Origin: Planctomycetota bacterium
GTDB lineage: Bacteria; Planctomycetota; SZUA-567; JAKLDR01
Direction of reading: 5' to 3'
DNA length: 51,027 nt
NCBI GenBank assembly: GCA_022703445.1
Contig: JAKLDR010000021.1
Location: forward strand, 1-51,027
In this document: positions 8,820 through 15,531 of the stretch, one piece after another
Layout of the letters: the number at the start of each line of letters is the position of its first letter
How positions within the stretch are numbered: the first letter of the stretch is position 1
Translations under genes and position numbers: made by a program
The notes under the pieces: generated by a model
Told to the model about the DNA's origin: nothing
Databases searched by the model: none
The model's input: only the letters and a program-made list of their open reading frames with translations

Positions 8820-9291
8820 TCCGCTTCTGATCCTCCAGGCCATGTCGGAGCATGGGGTGGAGTTCATCGTCGTCGGCGGCGTGTGCGGCGTCCTGCACGG
8901 CGCGCCGATCACCACGTTCGATCTGGATCTTGTGCACTCCAGAGAGCCGGGGAACGTCGCGCGGCTGCTGGCGGCCCTGAAGGAACTGGACGCGCGCCAC
9001 CGCGATCCGGGCGGGAGGACCATCAGGCCGACGGAGGCGCTGCTCCTGTCGCCCGGGCATCAGCTGCTCATGACCAGGCACGGGCCGCTGGACCTGCTGG
9101 GGGAAATCGGGCGGCATCACGGCTACCCGGAGCTGCTGCCGGACACGGTCACGGTGACGGTGTCCAAGGACCTGCGCGTGCGGGCCCTTACGCTGGCCGC
9201 CCTCATCCGAGAGAAGGAAGCGGCGGCTCGCGCCAAGGACAAGGCGGTCCTGCCCATCCTGCGCAGAACGCTCGAAGAGAAGAGCCGGTAG
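8800..9291 (+). CDS. Nucleotidyltransferase-fold protein
   Basis: This 163-residue protein opens with the nucleotidyltransferase pattern: FIVVGGVCGVLHGAP, then TFDLDLVHSR. These supply the GG motif and the DxD metal pair of the Pol-beta/MNT superfamily. The C-terminal helices (LAALIREKEAAARAKDKAVL) match the 'KxxAxRxKD' ending of AbiEii/MNT-like proteins. Such enzymes transfer NMP groups to tRNA, proteins or small molecules, and several are toxins. The target here is unknown. The ATG lies inside the end of the preceding small basic gene, so expression is coupled. Confidence 0.75.
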   Translation: MEPSQPDPLLILQAMSEHGVEFIVVGGVCGVLHGAPITTFDLDLVHSREPGNVARLLAALKELDARHRDPGGRTIRPTEALLLSPGHQLLMTRHGPLDLLGEIGRHHGYPELLPDTVTVTVSKDLRVRALTLAALIREKEAAARAKDKAVLPILRRTLEEKSR

Positions 9292-9330
9292 GGGCGCAAC
9301 CAACCCTACACGAATTTGTGAATTAGAGCA

Positions 9331-9888
9331 CTAAGGCCTGGCGTTCTTCCTCACATCGCCTGGCATCGTCTGATCGCGGACCGGCTCAACCGAACGGCCC
9401 TCGCGTTTGTCCAGGTACTTGCGGAAACGACGCCAGGACCTCAGATCCTGCCAGGTGATGCCGAAGGTAACGACGGACCAGGATCCGGGCAGGAAGATCT
9501 TCTCCCCGGTGGCGCACAGGGCCGCGACGCAGCTGATCATGAAGACCCCCAGCCCCACGAGCATCCACCGGGTGACGGCGGTAATGCGCTCCAGGCGCGC
9601 CTCCCGGGGCAGACCTCGCTCGGCATCCCTCTTCAGCGCAATGATCGCCAGGGGCACGAAAGCCAGGAGCTCCGCAGCCATGCCCATATGCACGACCTCA
9701 AAGAGAGGGGCGCAGCGCTCCCCACGGCACCAGGCGGCGACGACCGGCCTGGCCAGCACAACGGCATAGATGATCCCCATCACAAGAGTTGCGACCAGGA
9801 TTCCCCCGCTAACCTCTGAGAGCGAAAAGGGCTCCCGTGGCTGCCGTCGTTCCTTGGCCGACGGGTAGTCGTCCGAGTCGAAAAGCAC
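9331..9888 (-). CDS. Hypothetical multi-pass membrane protein
   Basis: This 185-residue protein starts at a GTG with AGGAGGAG 9 bases upstream. It has a polar N-terminus, then hydrophobic segments around residues 27-48, 66-83 and 110-127. The short charged C-terminal tail (WRRFRKYLDKREGRS) is probably cytoplasmic. No catalytic motif is seen and I do not recognise the family. It is convergent with the nucleotidyltransferase gene and divergent from the second GntR-LacI regulator. Its N-terminal DDYPSAKERRQPRE resembles the tails of small regulatory membrane proteins, which is not diagnostic. Confidence 0.65.
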   Translation of the reverse strand: MLFDSDDYPSAKERRQPREPFSLSEVSGGILVATLVMGIIYAVVLARPVVAAWCRGERCAPLFEVVHMGMAAELLAFVPLAIIALKRDAERGLPREARLERITAVTRWMLVGLGVFMISCVAALCATGEKIFLPGSWSVVTFGITWQDLRSWRRFRKYLDKREGRSVEPVRDQTMPGDVRKNARP

Positions 9889-9989
9889 TGTGAGCTACTC
9901 CTCCTGACCGGGACCACGCGCCGCGGCGGAATGGTACCCCGACCGCGGACAGGATCAAGGCGCCTGCGGCGCGAAGGCGCGACGGCGCG

Positions 9990-10103
9990 GCGACACGGGG
10001 ACACGGGGACACGGGGACACGGGGACACGGTGACATGGTGAGGTGACGTGTCTCGGCGTCGTCCCGTCGTTTGTCTTCGTGTCACCGTGTCGCCGTGTTC
10101 TCC
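9990..10103. repeat. Family D inverted repeat with tandem GGGGACAC units
   Basis: The left part (about 9990-10050) is a tandem run of GGGGACAC-type units ending in GGTGACATGGTGAGGTGACG. The right part (10070-10103) is its imperfect reverse complement (GTGTCACCGTGTCGCCGTG). It occupies the gap upstream of the regulator at 10171. Nothing else is visible in 9889-10156. Confidence 0.75.
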
Positions 10104-10156
10104 ACTTGGCGCGTGTCTGCTTCGTTGAGATCATGGCAGACAAGCAGCCCCCAGAG

Positions 10157-10170
10157 GTGTATACGTACAC
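10157..10170. promoter_or_regulatory. Dyad operator candidate abutting a regulator start codon
   Basis: GTGTA-TACG-TACAC ends at the base before the ATG of the GntR-LacI gene at 10171. Its centre resembles the TACGTA core bound by AraR-type GntR-LacI repressors. Binding here would block initiation of the regulator itself, so autoregulation is the simplest reading. A partial GTGTATA half-site also lies upstream of the paralogue, at 4853-4859. Confidence 0.45.
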
Positions 10171-11277
10171 ATGCAGCACACGACAGCTAACAGTCGGCGC
10201 ACAGGCGGCAAGGCCAATGGCGGGCGTTCTGTGGCCGAGTTCGGCGCCAGGATCCGGGAGGCCATCAGCCAGGGCGACTACGGCCCCGGAGAGTACCTGC
10301 CGACCGTCCGGGAGCTGAGCCGGCGCCACCGGCTGGCTTGCAGCACTGTCCACCGGGCGCTCCAGACGCTGGTCGACGAGGGGCTGGTGGCCGCCGAGAA
10401 CCGCCAGGGATACCGCGTCCTGCCCGGCGCCGGTGACCCGCTGCGCGGCTGCCCGGTGGCCTACGTCTTCTCGTCGACCGAGGAGCAGGAGCCGCTCGCC
10501 TCGTCGTACCAGCGCTCGCTCCTGGCCGCCTTCCAGAACGCGGCCGCCGCGCGGGGCTGGACGCTGCTCTCCACCGTGGCCGGGCCGGATGAGGCGGGGA
10601 CGGTGCTCGAGAAACTCCGGGCTGCCCGCACGAGCGGGCTGGTCCTCGACATGCACGACCTCGGGCTCATCGACGCGCTCCTGGCTTCTGGCCTGCCCGC
10701 CGTGCTGGTCAACAGCTGGCGCGAGGACGTGGCCATGGACACGGTCATGCAGGACGGCCAGCAGGGCGGGCTGCAGGCCGCCGCCTACCTCGCGAGCCGC
10801 GGCCACCGACGCGTCGCCTGGTTCGGCCCGATGGCCCAGACCGGCCACAGCCTGGACCGCTTCGGCGGCGCGCTCTCGGGGCTGCGCCGCGCCGGGCTCG
10901 CCGCCCCCGAGGAGCACATCACCACCGACGACGAGGGCGTGATCGCCGAGCAGGCCCGCCGGCTGCTCTCGGGCCGCGACCGGCCCTCCGGGATTCTGGC
11001 CCTCTGGCAGGCCAACGCCCTGGCGCTGGCCCGGGCGGCGGCCGAGCTGGGCCTCGTTCTCGGCAAGGACTTCGAGATGGTTGGTTGGTGCCGCGAGGAG
11101 GAGTACGCGGAGTCCTACGCCCCGCGCTTCCGGCCCGGCGAGGTGCCGCCCACGGTGGTCTGGAGCGCCGCGGCCATGGCCGCGGCCGCGCTAGACCGGA
11201 TCAGCCTGCGCCGCTCCGATCCGGCCAGGGCGGCCCTGCGCATCAAGATCCCGACGCGGCTGAGAGTGCGTCCGTAA
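10171..11277 (+). CDS. GntR-type transcriptional regulator with LacI-type sensor (paralogue)
   Basis: This 368-residue protein is collinear with the regulator at 4896. It has a winged helix at about residues 18-85 (AISQGDYGPGEYLPTVRELS, STVHRALQTLVDEGLVAAEN) and a LacI/GalR-like sensor from about 95 (YLASRGHRRVAWFGP, RPSGILALWQANALALARAA). Both end with the same (L)E(M/L)VGW..EEE..SY pattern. The two are paralogues and each is followed by secreted propeller genes. The Shine-Dalgarno is weak (AGAGG at 13 bases), and a dyad sits directly before the ATG, so this may be a self-repressed gene. The ligand is unknown; the fold suggests a sugar or similar small molecule. Confidence 0.85.
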   Translation: MQHTTANSRRTGGKANGGRSVAEFGARIREAISQGDYGPGEYLPTVRELSRRHRLACSTVHRALQTLVDEGLVAAENRQGYRVLPGAGDPLRGCPVAYVFSSTEEQEPLASSYQRSLLAAFQNAAAARGWTLLSTVAGPDEAGTVLEKLRAARTSGLVLDMHDLGLIDALLASGLPAVLVNSWREDVAMDTVMQDGQQGGLQAAAYLASRGHRRVAWFGPMAQTGHSLDRFGGALSGLRRAGLAAPEEHITTDDEGVIAEQARRLLSGRDRPSGILALWQANALALARAAAELGLVLGKDFEMVGWCREEEYAESYAPRFRPGEVPPTVVWSAAAMAAAALDRISLRRSDPARAALRIKIPTRLRVRP

Positions 11278-11403
11278 CTCTGGGCGGGGCGCGCCGGCGG
11301 GCGGCCGGGCGGCGTCCCCAACGCGCCCCACCCAGGGTTGCGGAGGCACTCTAAGGATGCCGGGATGAGGAGGGGAACGGTGTCGGCAGGACAACGAAGC
11401 GGA

Positions 11404-11622
11404 AACATGCAACACGCAACATGCAACACCCAACATGCAGCGAATCAGCGGAAGGGGCCGATTCATCTTCATGTTGAGCCAACTTCCCTGTTTCGGACAC
11501 TGCCCGTTGTCTTTCAATCGAAGATACTTCCTCAATTTCATTGCGTGTTGAGTGTTGCCCTTCGACCATGCTCAGGGCCCCGAGCGGAAGTGTGTCGAGG
11601 GGCATGTTGGATGTTGCGTGTT
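11404..11622. repeat. Family E inverted repeat (CAACATGCAACACG type), interrupted
   Basis: The left arm 11404-11439 consists of alternating CAACAYGC/CAACACCC units. The reverse-complement words GCGTGTTGAGTGTTG (11543-11557) and ATGTTGGATGTTGCGTGTT (11604-11622) form the right arm, which is split by a second repeat. Confidence 0.75.
11558..11603. repeat. Family F small palindrome inserted in family E arm
   Basis: It begins CCCTTCGACCATGCTCAGGG and ends GTGTGTCGAGGGGC. The ends are imperfect reverse complements, giving a short hairpin. Similar TTCGAC..CTCAGG palindromes are common dispersed repeats in environmental genomes. It lies exactly within the right arm of family E. Confidence 0.65.
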
Positions 11623-11652
11623 CGCCCCTACCCTCTCAAAAGGAGAGTCACC

Positions 11653-14316
11653 ATGCGATTCGCCTTGTGCTGTGCCGTGGTCTGCGCTCTGGCATCTGCC
11701 GCCCCCGCCGCCGAGCCCCCGCCGCCCGCCGCGTCGCCCGACGCGCTCAAGTCCGCGCCAGCCAACACCTGGGTCAAGGTGGCCGAGAGCAAGACCGGCT
11801 GGCGCGAGCAGCCGGTATTCGTCTACGTGCCGGGCGTCAAGAAGTTCGTGATGGCCAGCGGCATGCAGTCGACCGGCGGCGTGCCCCCGCGGCACTACGA
11901 CACCGAGGAGTTCGACTTGGCCGCCGGCAAGTGGACCAACGCCTACCCGCCGGCCGTGGCCGCAGGCCGGCCGGAGTCCGGCCCGGTGGGCGAGGACTAC
12001 TCCAAGGCCCGCGAGAGGATGTGCCACAACGGCCCGGAGCTCTTCTACAAGGACGGCGACCTGATCCGTCCGGGCGCCGGCGGCCAGTGGCAGACCACCA
12101 AGCTCAACTACGAGTTCGCCTACGTGCCGGAGAACGGCAAGGTCTACGCCTATCTCTACGACAAGACCCTGGCCTACGATCCGGCGACGCGCCTCTGGCA
12201 GGACCTGGGCGCCAAGCCCCGTCCCAGCTGCCGGATCTGGGGCTCGATGTGCTACGATCCGGTCAACAAGGAGATCCTGCATTCGGGCGGCGACGGCGGC
12301 ACCGCGACGGTCGGCACCTACGCCTACAGCCTCGAGAAGAACGAGTGGCGCCGGCTCGAGTTCGGCTCGGCCAAGCAGAAGGATCTCTCCGCCAAGGCCG
12401 TGGCCCTCTGCTGGCAGGCCAAGGCGCTTCTGGGCGCGGCGGCCAACCGCTTCGCCATCAGCGAGACGCCGGCCGAGGCCAAGGCGGACCTCGCTGCCAG
12501 GGCCGCGGAGCTCGCCGCCGCCGCCGAGAAGCTCGTCGGCGAGGTCAAAGCCGCGGGGCTCACTGGTGTCGAGAAGACCGGCGGCGAGGTCGCCGCGCGG
12601 CGTCTCGACGCGGCGGTCGCCGCGCTCAAGGCCGCCGGGCCGGGGCTCGCCGGCAAGATCGCCGCGGCCAACGTCCAGGCGGTCCGCGGCGTGCGCGTGC
12701 TCTGCGAGCAGGCCATCGACGCGCTCGCCGCCGAGCCGCCGGGCCGGGCGCGCTCGCAGACCGCTTACGACCCGGTGCGCAAGAAGATCGTGCTCTTCGG
12801 CGGCGACGGGCTCGACCGCGTGCTCTCCGACACCTGGCTCTACGACTGCGCGACCCGCACCTGGGAGCAGAAGTTCCCCGAGAAGTGCCCGGCCCCGCGC
12901 GCCGGCCACGTCCTGGCCTGGCTGCCCAAGGCCGGCAAGGTCGTGCTGGCCGGCGGCTACAGCCGTGACTGGCTGGCCCAGGAGATCTGGACCTACGACG
13001 TAGCCGCCGACGCCTGGAAGCTGCTGCTCCACGTGCCGCTGGTGGCCGAGGACTGGGGCCGGCAGAAGTACAGCCAGAACTGCCCGCGGGTGACGGCCCG
13101 TTCCAACATGGTCGGAGCGGTCGACGAGGACGACGTCCTGGTCTGCCCGGTCTCTCAGGGCGGCGGCCTGGTCACCTGGGCCTGCAAGGTCGACCCGGCC
13201 AAGGCCGACGAGGCCGGCACGGCCGCGAAGGCCTCGACCTCCGGCACCTACACCTTCAACCGCATCGACCCCGCGCTCTGGGAGAACGCCGCCAAGCCCG
13301 AGCCGGAGAAGACCAAGGCCTTCCTCGACGGTCTGCCGGCCAACCAGTGGACGGCGCTCAAGTTCCCGATGTACGCGCCGGGGGCCACCAACCGCTGGGG
13401 CACCACCGCCTACGACGTCGACCGCCACCAGCTGCTCTTCTGGGGCGGCGGGCACTCCACCAGCCAGGAGGACGACGTCGCCCACTTCAGCGTGCTCGGC
13501 GGCTTCTGGACGCTCGGCTACCATCCCGACGACCCCATCGAGATCATCTACGCCTCGGTGCCCACGCCGCTGTCCTTCCACGACCGGGTGCACGTGCCCA
13601 TGCACGCCTACAAGGCCTACGAGTACGACCCGACGCTCGGCAAGATGCTCTACTTCGACCGCGCCTACAACCCGGCGGTCCGCGAGTGGGAGCGCGAGCC
13701 CTTCCCGGGGCTCGACCACGCCGGGTCGCTGGGCAGCTTCCAGGCGGCCACGCCCAAGGGCATGGTCTGCTACTCGGGCAAGGGCCTCTTCCGCTTCGAC
13801 GCCAAGGCCGGCAAGTGGGAGAAGCTGCCCTGGAACGGCCCGGCCTTTGGCGGCATCTACGCCGACGGCCACGACATGGTCTACGACTCCAAGCGCGACT
13901 GCCTGTGGTTCTCCAACGAGAAGGTGGTCATGCGCTACGACCTGGCCAGCGGCAAGGCCGAGAAAGTCGAGGTGGCCAAGCCCAAGGCCCTGGGCCAGTT
14001 CTTCTTCTACAGCGAGGCCATCCACCTGCCGGATGCGGACCTCGTCCTGCTCATGAACCTCTTCGCCCGGCCGGGCGGCAAGGTCGGCAACGTGGTCTGG
14101 GACCCCAACGACCGCAAGTTCTACTGGGCCGACCTGAAGTTCCTGGAGAACGACAAGCCGGTCGAACTCAAGCCCGGTGTCTTCAGTTGGTCGGACTCGC
14201 TGAGCTACGACCCGGGGCTCAAGCTCTGCGTGCTCAACAACTCCAGCGCCCGGAAGGTCTGGCTCCTGAAGTTCGACAAGGGGGCCGCCAAGCTGGAAGA
14301 GATCAAGGACGAGTAA
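11653..14316 (+). CDS. Secreted kelch-type beta-propeller protein with helical insert
   Basis: This 887-residue protein starts at the ATG at 11653, after AGGAGA. The start is supported by a clean signal peptide (RFALCCAVVCALASAAPAA). Kelch/galactose-oxidase-like blades are visible as repeated 'YDPVRKKIVLFGGDG', 'DTWLYDCATRTWEQ' and 'GHVLAWLPKAGKVVLAGGY' patterns. An Ala-rich, probably helical segment (about residues 237-365) interrupts the propeller. The C-terminal half begins near LPANQW and contains LLFWGGGHSTS, a motif shared with the next gene and with the paralogue at 18094. No catalytic residues of galactose oxidase are evident. It probably binds glycans or proteins outside the cytoplasm. 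It leads a run of four secreted propeller genes after a GntR-LacI regulator. Confidence 0.8.
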   Translation: MRFALCCAVVCALASAAPAAEPPPPAASPDALKSAPANTWVKVAESKTGWREQPVFVYVPGVKKFVMASGMQSTGGVPPRHYDTEEFDLAAGKWTNAYPPAVAAGRPESGPVGEDYSKARERMCHNGPELFYKDGDLIRPGAGGQWQTTKLNYEFAYVPENGKVYAYLYDKTLAYDPATRLWQDLGAKPRPSCRIWGSMCYDPVNKEILHSGGDGGTATVGTYAYSLEKNEWRRLEFGSAKQKDLSAKAVALCWQAKALLGAAANRFAISETPAEAKADLAARAAELAAAAEKLVGEVKAAGLTGVEKTGGEVAARRLDAAVAALKAAGPGLAGKIAAANVQAVRGVRVLCEQAIDALAAEPPGRARSQTAYDPVRKKIVLFGGDGLDRVLSDTWLYDCATRTWEQKFPEKCPAPRAGHVLAWLPKAGKVVLAGGYSRDWLAQEIWTYDVAADAWKLLLHVPLVAEDWGRQKYSQNCPRVTARSNMVGAVDEDDVLVCPVSQGGGLVTWACKVDPAKADEAGTAAKASTSGTYTFNRIDPALWENAAKPEPEKTKAFLDGLPANQWTALKFPMYAPGATNRWGTTAYDVDRHQLLFWGGGHSTSQEDDVAHFSVLGGFWTLGYHPDDPIEIIYASVPTPLSFHDRVHVPMHAYKAYEYDPTLGKMLYFDRAYNPAVREWEREPFPGLDHAGSLGSFQAATPKGMVCYSGKGLFRFDAKAGKWEKLPWNGPAFGGIYADGHDMVYDSKRDCLWFSNEKVVMRYDLASGKAEKVEVAKPKALGQFFFYSEAIHLPDADLVLLMNLFARPGGKVGNVVWDPNDRKFYWADLKFLENDKPVELKPGVFSWSDSLSYDPGLKLCVLNNSSARKVWLLKFDKGAAKLEEIKDE

Positions 14317-14320
14317 CGAA

Positions 14321-14390
14321 GGTGTCAGGTTTCAGGTGTCAGGGATGACGGTAGCGAAGTCCGGTCCTGAAACCTGGCCCCTGACACCTG
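14321..14390. repeat. Family B inverted repeat
   Basis: The left arm GGTGTCAGGTTTCAGGTGTC (14321-14340) is mirrored by CCTGAAACCTGG and CCCTGACACCTG (14366-14390). It fills the gap between two kelch genes and could fold as a transcript hairpin without a U-tract. Confidence 0.8.
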
Positions 14391-14410
14391 GGCCCGGAAA
14401 GGAGCTGATG

Positions 14411-15493
14411 ATGCGCGCAGTGCTGACGATCGCGATGACGCTGCTGGCCACCGGCGCAGCCTTGGCCGGAGCGCCGGCGCCCAACCCCAAGCTGGACCTG
14501 GCCGACAACACCGCGGCCGACCTCGGGCCCTTCACGTGGCAGAAGCCGGCCGGCGAGGGCGACACCGGCTCAGTCACCGACTACAGCGGGATGGCCTACG
14601 ACCCGCACAACCACCGCATCCTGCTCTTCGGCGGCGGCCACGCCACCACCTGGACGGACGCGGTCTACGCCTTTAGCTTCGCCGAGCTCAAGTGGAGCGC
14701 GCTCTACGCGCCGACCCCGCAGAAGTTCTACAAGAAGGAGAACATGGACCGCGGCTTCTGGAAGGCCGGCGAGTCCGGCGACTACCCGCGGCCGGTCGGG
14801 CGGCACACCTACGACCTGCTGGTCGTGCCCGACGACCGCGAGGAACTGCTCCTGCTCATGAACGGCTGCGGCCCGTCCGGCGTCGCGCCGGGCTTCGGCT
14901 ACTGGGGCGGCGGCGCCGGGAGCTTCGACTTCAAGACCAACAAGTGGAAGATCATGCCCACCGCGCCCTTCGGCGGATACGGCGGCGCCGCCGAGTACGA
15001 CCCGGTCTCCAAGAAGATCATCGGTTCTGCCGGCCAGGGCGTTTTCACCTACGAGCCGGAGACCGGCAAGTCGGCGAAGATCCTGGACGACATCTCCGAC
15101 AAGTTCAAGGTCAACTGCTACTCCGGCACCATGGTCTACTTCCCGCCGGACCAGAAGATGTACTGCATCCCGGACAGCAAGAAGATCTGGTCGCTGGAAC
15201 TCGACCGGACCAACTGGAACAAGTCGAAGATCACCGTGCTCAACCCGACCGGCGAGTGCCCGGGCAGCGAGTGCGCGTTCGCCTACGACGCCAAGAACAA
15301 GGTCATCGGCGGCGGCGTGAAGGACAACAAGTTCTACGTCTACGACCCGGCCAAGAACTCCTGGACGGCCGAGGCCATCCAGGGCGGCAAGCCGGGCACC
15401 ATGACCTTCCACTGCCTGGTCTACAGCCCGGTGGACAACGCCTACGTGTTCATCGCCGGGAATCGGACCTGGGCGTACCGCTGGAAGAAATAG
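14411..15493 (+). CDS. Secreted short kelch-type propeller protein
   Basis: The chosen ATG at 14411 lies 6 bases after GGAG and opens a signal peptide (MRAVLTIAMTLLATGAALAG), giving 360 residues. The blades show MAYDPHNHRILLFGGGHATT, YDPVSKKIIGSAGQG and FAYDAKNKVIGGGV. It matches the C-terminal half of the larger kelch proteins at 11653 and 18094, including the (F/W)GGGH motif, and lacks their helical insert. It may be a trimmed paralogue. Predicted extracytoplasmic; ligand unknown. Confidence 0.8.
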   Translation: MRAVLTIAMTLLATGAALAGAPAPNPKLDLADNTAADLGPFTWQKPAGEGDTGSVTDYSGMAYDPHNHRILLFGGGHATTWTDAVYAFSFAELKWSALYAPTPQKFYKKENMDRGFWKAGESGDYPRPVGRHTYDLLVVPDDREELLLLMNGCGPSGVAPGFGYWGGGAGSFDFKTNKWKIMPTAPFGGYGGAAEYDPVSKKIIGSAGQGVFTYEPETGKSAKILDDISDKFKVNCYSGTMVYFPPDQKMYCIPDSKKIWSLELDRTNWNKSKITVLNPTGECPGSECAFAYDAKNKVIGGGVKDNKFYVYDPAKNSWTAEAIQGGKPGTMTFHCLVYSPVDNAYVFIAGNRTWAYRWKK

Positions 15494-15531
15494 CGGCTGT
15501 TGCGGACGTGCCGCAGAAAGGGAGCGATACT

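Larger units (their letters stand above)
11278..11652. other. Gene-free stretch holding nested repeats
   Basis: These 375 bases separate the regulator from the first kelch gene. They contain family E arms (11404-11439 and 11541-11622) with family F (11558-11603) inserted in the right arm. The part between the arms is comparatively AT-rich. No convincing gene or promoter was seen. AGGAGA at 11641 serves the kelch gene. Confidence 0.7.

Noticed and set aside
9990..10050. CRISPR or minisatellite from GGGGACAC units
   Set aside because: Units are 8-9 bases with no spacers and belong to an inverted repeat with a right arm at 10070-10103.
11572..14025. Long minus-strand frame opposite the kelch gene
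   Set aside because: Low-complexity Ala/Gly/Arg/Leu translation with no domain; the plus strand has a signal peptide and kelch blades. The same applies to long antisense frames at 2832-4658, 15565-18084, 18106-19749 and 22710-24608.
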